Below, one piece after another: positions 4,440 to 5,639 of a stretch of DNA of 5,639 nucleotides (its first letter is position 1; every line of letters begins with the position of its first letter). This DNA is from Thermoguttaceae bacterium. GTDB taxonomy: Bacteria > Planctomycetota > Planctomycetia > Pirellulales > Thermoguttaceae. The stretch covers positions 1-5,639 of the forward strand of contig JAFYVO010000040.1 in assembly GCA_017549085.1 (NCBI GenBank). Direction: 5' to 3'. The notes beneath the pieces are model-generated. The model saw nothing but the letters and a program-made list of their open reading frames with translations, did not search any database and was not told where the DNA came from. A program made the position numbers and the translations under genes.

Positions 4440-5639
4440 TCAGCCGAGTTCGCTCCAGTCGATCTTTTCGTAGCCGTTTTCGTATTCCGGACGGACGAGT
4501 TTCGCAACGCCCGGGGTCTTGAGTTCGGCGAGGTTGGTAACTTCGAGTTTCTTCGCGTCCCATTTGATCGTTTCGCCGCGTTTGCCGGCTTCCGGAGCGG
4601 CCCAAACGGCGAGGTTCCCGAGGAGGATCGTTTCGGTGAGCGGGCCGGCGAATTCCGGGAAGTTGCTCCAGCAGAGTTCCGGTTTGTTTTCTTGAATGGC
4701 GGTGTACCATTCGAGTTTGTTGCGGGTGTCGAAGTTGCCGGAGTGTTCGTCGGTCGGGGCTTTGCGCCATTCGACGTTCTTGATTTCTTCGAGCTTGGCG
4801 CCGCCTTCAGCGCGGAGTTCGTAGTTGCGAGCGTAGTCGTCCGGGCTGTAAGCGCAACCTTTGGTACCGATGATGATCGAGCCGGAGTCGGTCGGTTTCG
4901 TGATACCGTATTTTTCGAAGATCGAGGCTTCCGGACGGGTCTTGGCGTCGAACCAGGAAACTTCGACGGCGTCGCGCCATTCGTTGGCCGGGAATTGGAA
5001 CCAGATCTTGCTCAACGCCGGGAAGGAGTTGAAGTCGTGGCCGGAGGATTCCGCGACGACTTCGGTCGGGAATTTCAGGTCGCAAGCGCCGTACGGCATG
5101 TTGGCGGTGTGGCAAGCCATGTCGCCGAGGGAGCCGGAACCGAAGTCCCACCAACCGCGCCATTGGAAGGAGTGGTAGATGCCCGGCCAGAATTCGCGTT
5201 TCGGCGCCGGACCGATCCAGCTGTCCCAATCGATGTTCTTGAGAGCGTCGGCGATTTGCTTTTGTTTCGCGGCGATTTCTTCTTCGGCCAATTCCGGTTC
5301 GTCGGCGAAGTCTTTCTTCATTTGGGCGGCGAATTTTTCCATCGTCATATCGCGGTTCGGACCTTGGGCCCAAATCGGACGGTTCGTCCAAATGTGGACG
5401 GCTTTGATTTCGCCGATGACGCCCGCTTTAATTTGGGCGACGCAGTTGCGCATCGAGTCGAGCGTGCTGCCTTGGTTACCCATTTGGGTGCAGACGCCGT
5501 TTTTCTTCGCGAGGTAACCGAGGTAACGGGCTTCGCCGATCGTGCGGGTGAGCGGTTTTTGCGTGTAGGCGTGTTTGCCGGCTTTCAACGCTTGCGCGGT
5601 GATGCAGGTGTGGGTGTGGTCCGGGGTGCTGACGACGAC
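4440..5639 (-). CDS. Gfo/Idh/MocA family oxidoreductase (N-terminus off the window)
   Basis: An NAD(P)-dependent dehydrogenase-like protein acting on sugars, inositols or related compounds. 399 residues are visible, in frame to the right edge; the GxGxxG nucleotide-binding start, and any Tat signal, lie outside. Visible residues: VSTPDHTH (3-10) ends a Rossmann strand, TQKP (26-29) is the EKP motif with catalytic-type Lys28 kept and Glu replaced by Gln, DWDSWIGPAP (137-146) and WRGWWDFGSGSLGDMACH (160-177) carry the Asp173-x3-His177 pair seen in inositol dehydrogenase. This wording is typical of planctomycete and related members with the bacterial C-terminal domain. Between NRP (86-88) and DWD sits a charged, probably helical stretch (about 95-136) that replaces the usual short loop. 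The gene is convergent with lptB, has its own terminator, and prefers NNC codons with almost no GGG glycine, unlike its neighbours, which suggests high expression. Substrate unknown. Confidence 0.93.
   Translation of the reverse strand, partial: VVVSTPDHTHTCITAQALKAGKHAYTQKPLTRTIGEARYLGYLAKKNGVCTQMGNQGSTLDSMRNCVAQIKAGVIGEIKAVHIWTNRPIWAQGPNRDMTMEKFAAQMKKDFADEPELAEEEIAAKQKQIADALKNIDWDSWIGPAPKREFWPGIYHSFQWRGWWDFGSGSLGDMACHTANMPYGACDLKFPTEVVAESSGHDFNSFPALSKIWFQFPANEWRDAVEVSWFDAKTRPEASIFEKYGITKPTDSGSIIIGTKGCAYSPDDYARNYELRAEGGAKLEEIKNVEWRKAPTDEHSGNFDTRNKLEWYTAIQENKPELCWSNFPEFAGPLTETILLGNLAVWAAPEAGKRGETIKWDAKKLEVTNLAELKTPGVAKLVRPEYENGYEKIDWSELG

Noticed and set aside
3942..4440. Insertion sequence or integron remnant in the repeat block
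   Set aside because: No transposase fragment, no terminal inverted repeats with target duplications, and no attC-like paired sites could be found.

Overview
The window looks like an accessory or housekeeping stretch from a GC-rich Gram-negative bacterium. It is most likely a planctomycete or another PVC-group member. That is an inference from three things: an LptB-type ATPase (so an outer membrane with LPS-like export), a Gfo/Idh/MocA oxidoreductase of the 'QKP / WRGWWDFG..LGDMACH' type that is abundant in Planctomycetes and relatives, and strong GCG/CGN codon bias. No rRNA or tRNA marker is present to settle the taxonomy.

Layout. Positions 3-944 (+) hold the C-terminal half of a LeuT-type sodium-dependent (NSS) transporter cut by the left window edge. 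After an 87-bp gap, 1032-2720 (+) encodes a complete paralogue of the same transporter. The two copies align without a gap at a constant offset of 1788 bp over at least 873 bp, so this is a tandem gene duplication, but the copies differ at positions that line the LeuT substrate and gating sites. A 148-bp gap follows with a long imperfect hairpin and a clear TATAAT box. Then comes lptB (2869-3942, +), with an intact ABC ATPase core and an unusual C-terminal extension of about 87 residues, closed by a textbook rho-independent terminator (3963-3990).

Positions 3991-4357 contain no convincing gene. Instead they hold reused sequence modules: two diverged copies of a ~64-bp unit that share an exact 20-mer, a four-unit ~30-bp degenerate minisatellite, and a 25-nt hairpin. 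A minus-strand terminator (4358-4393) then closes a convergent Gfo/Idh/MocA oxidoreductase gene (4440-5639, -), whose N-terminus lies beyond the right edge. The repeat block therefore sits between two convergent terminators.

The genes do not form one pathway. The transporter pair probably imports amino acids or related solutes with Na+, LptB powers LPS-type lipid transport from the inner membrane, and the oxidoreductase acts on a sugar or sugar-like substrate with NAD(P). No defence system, CRISPR array, mobile element or biosynthetic cluster could be supported. The most unusual items are the repeat-filled intergenic block, the pocket divergence of the transporter pair, the LptB tail and a charged helical insertion in the oxidoreductase.
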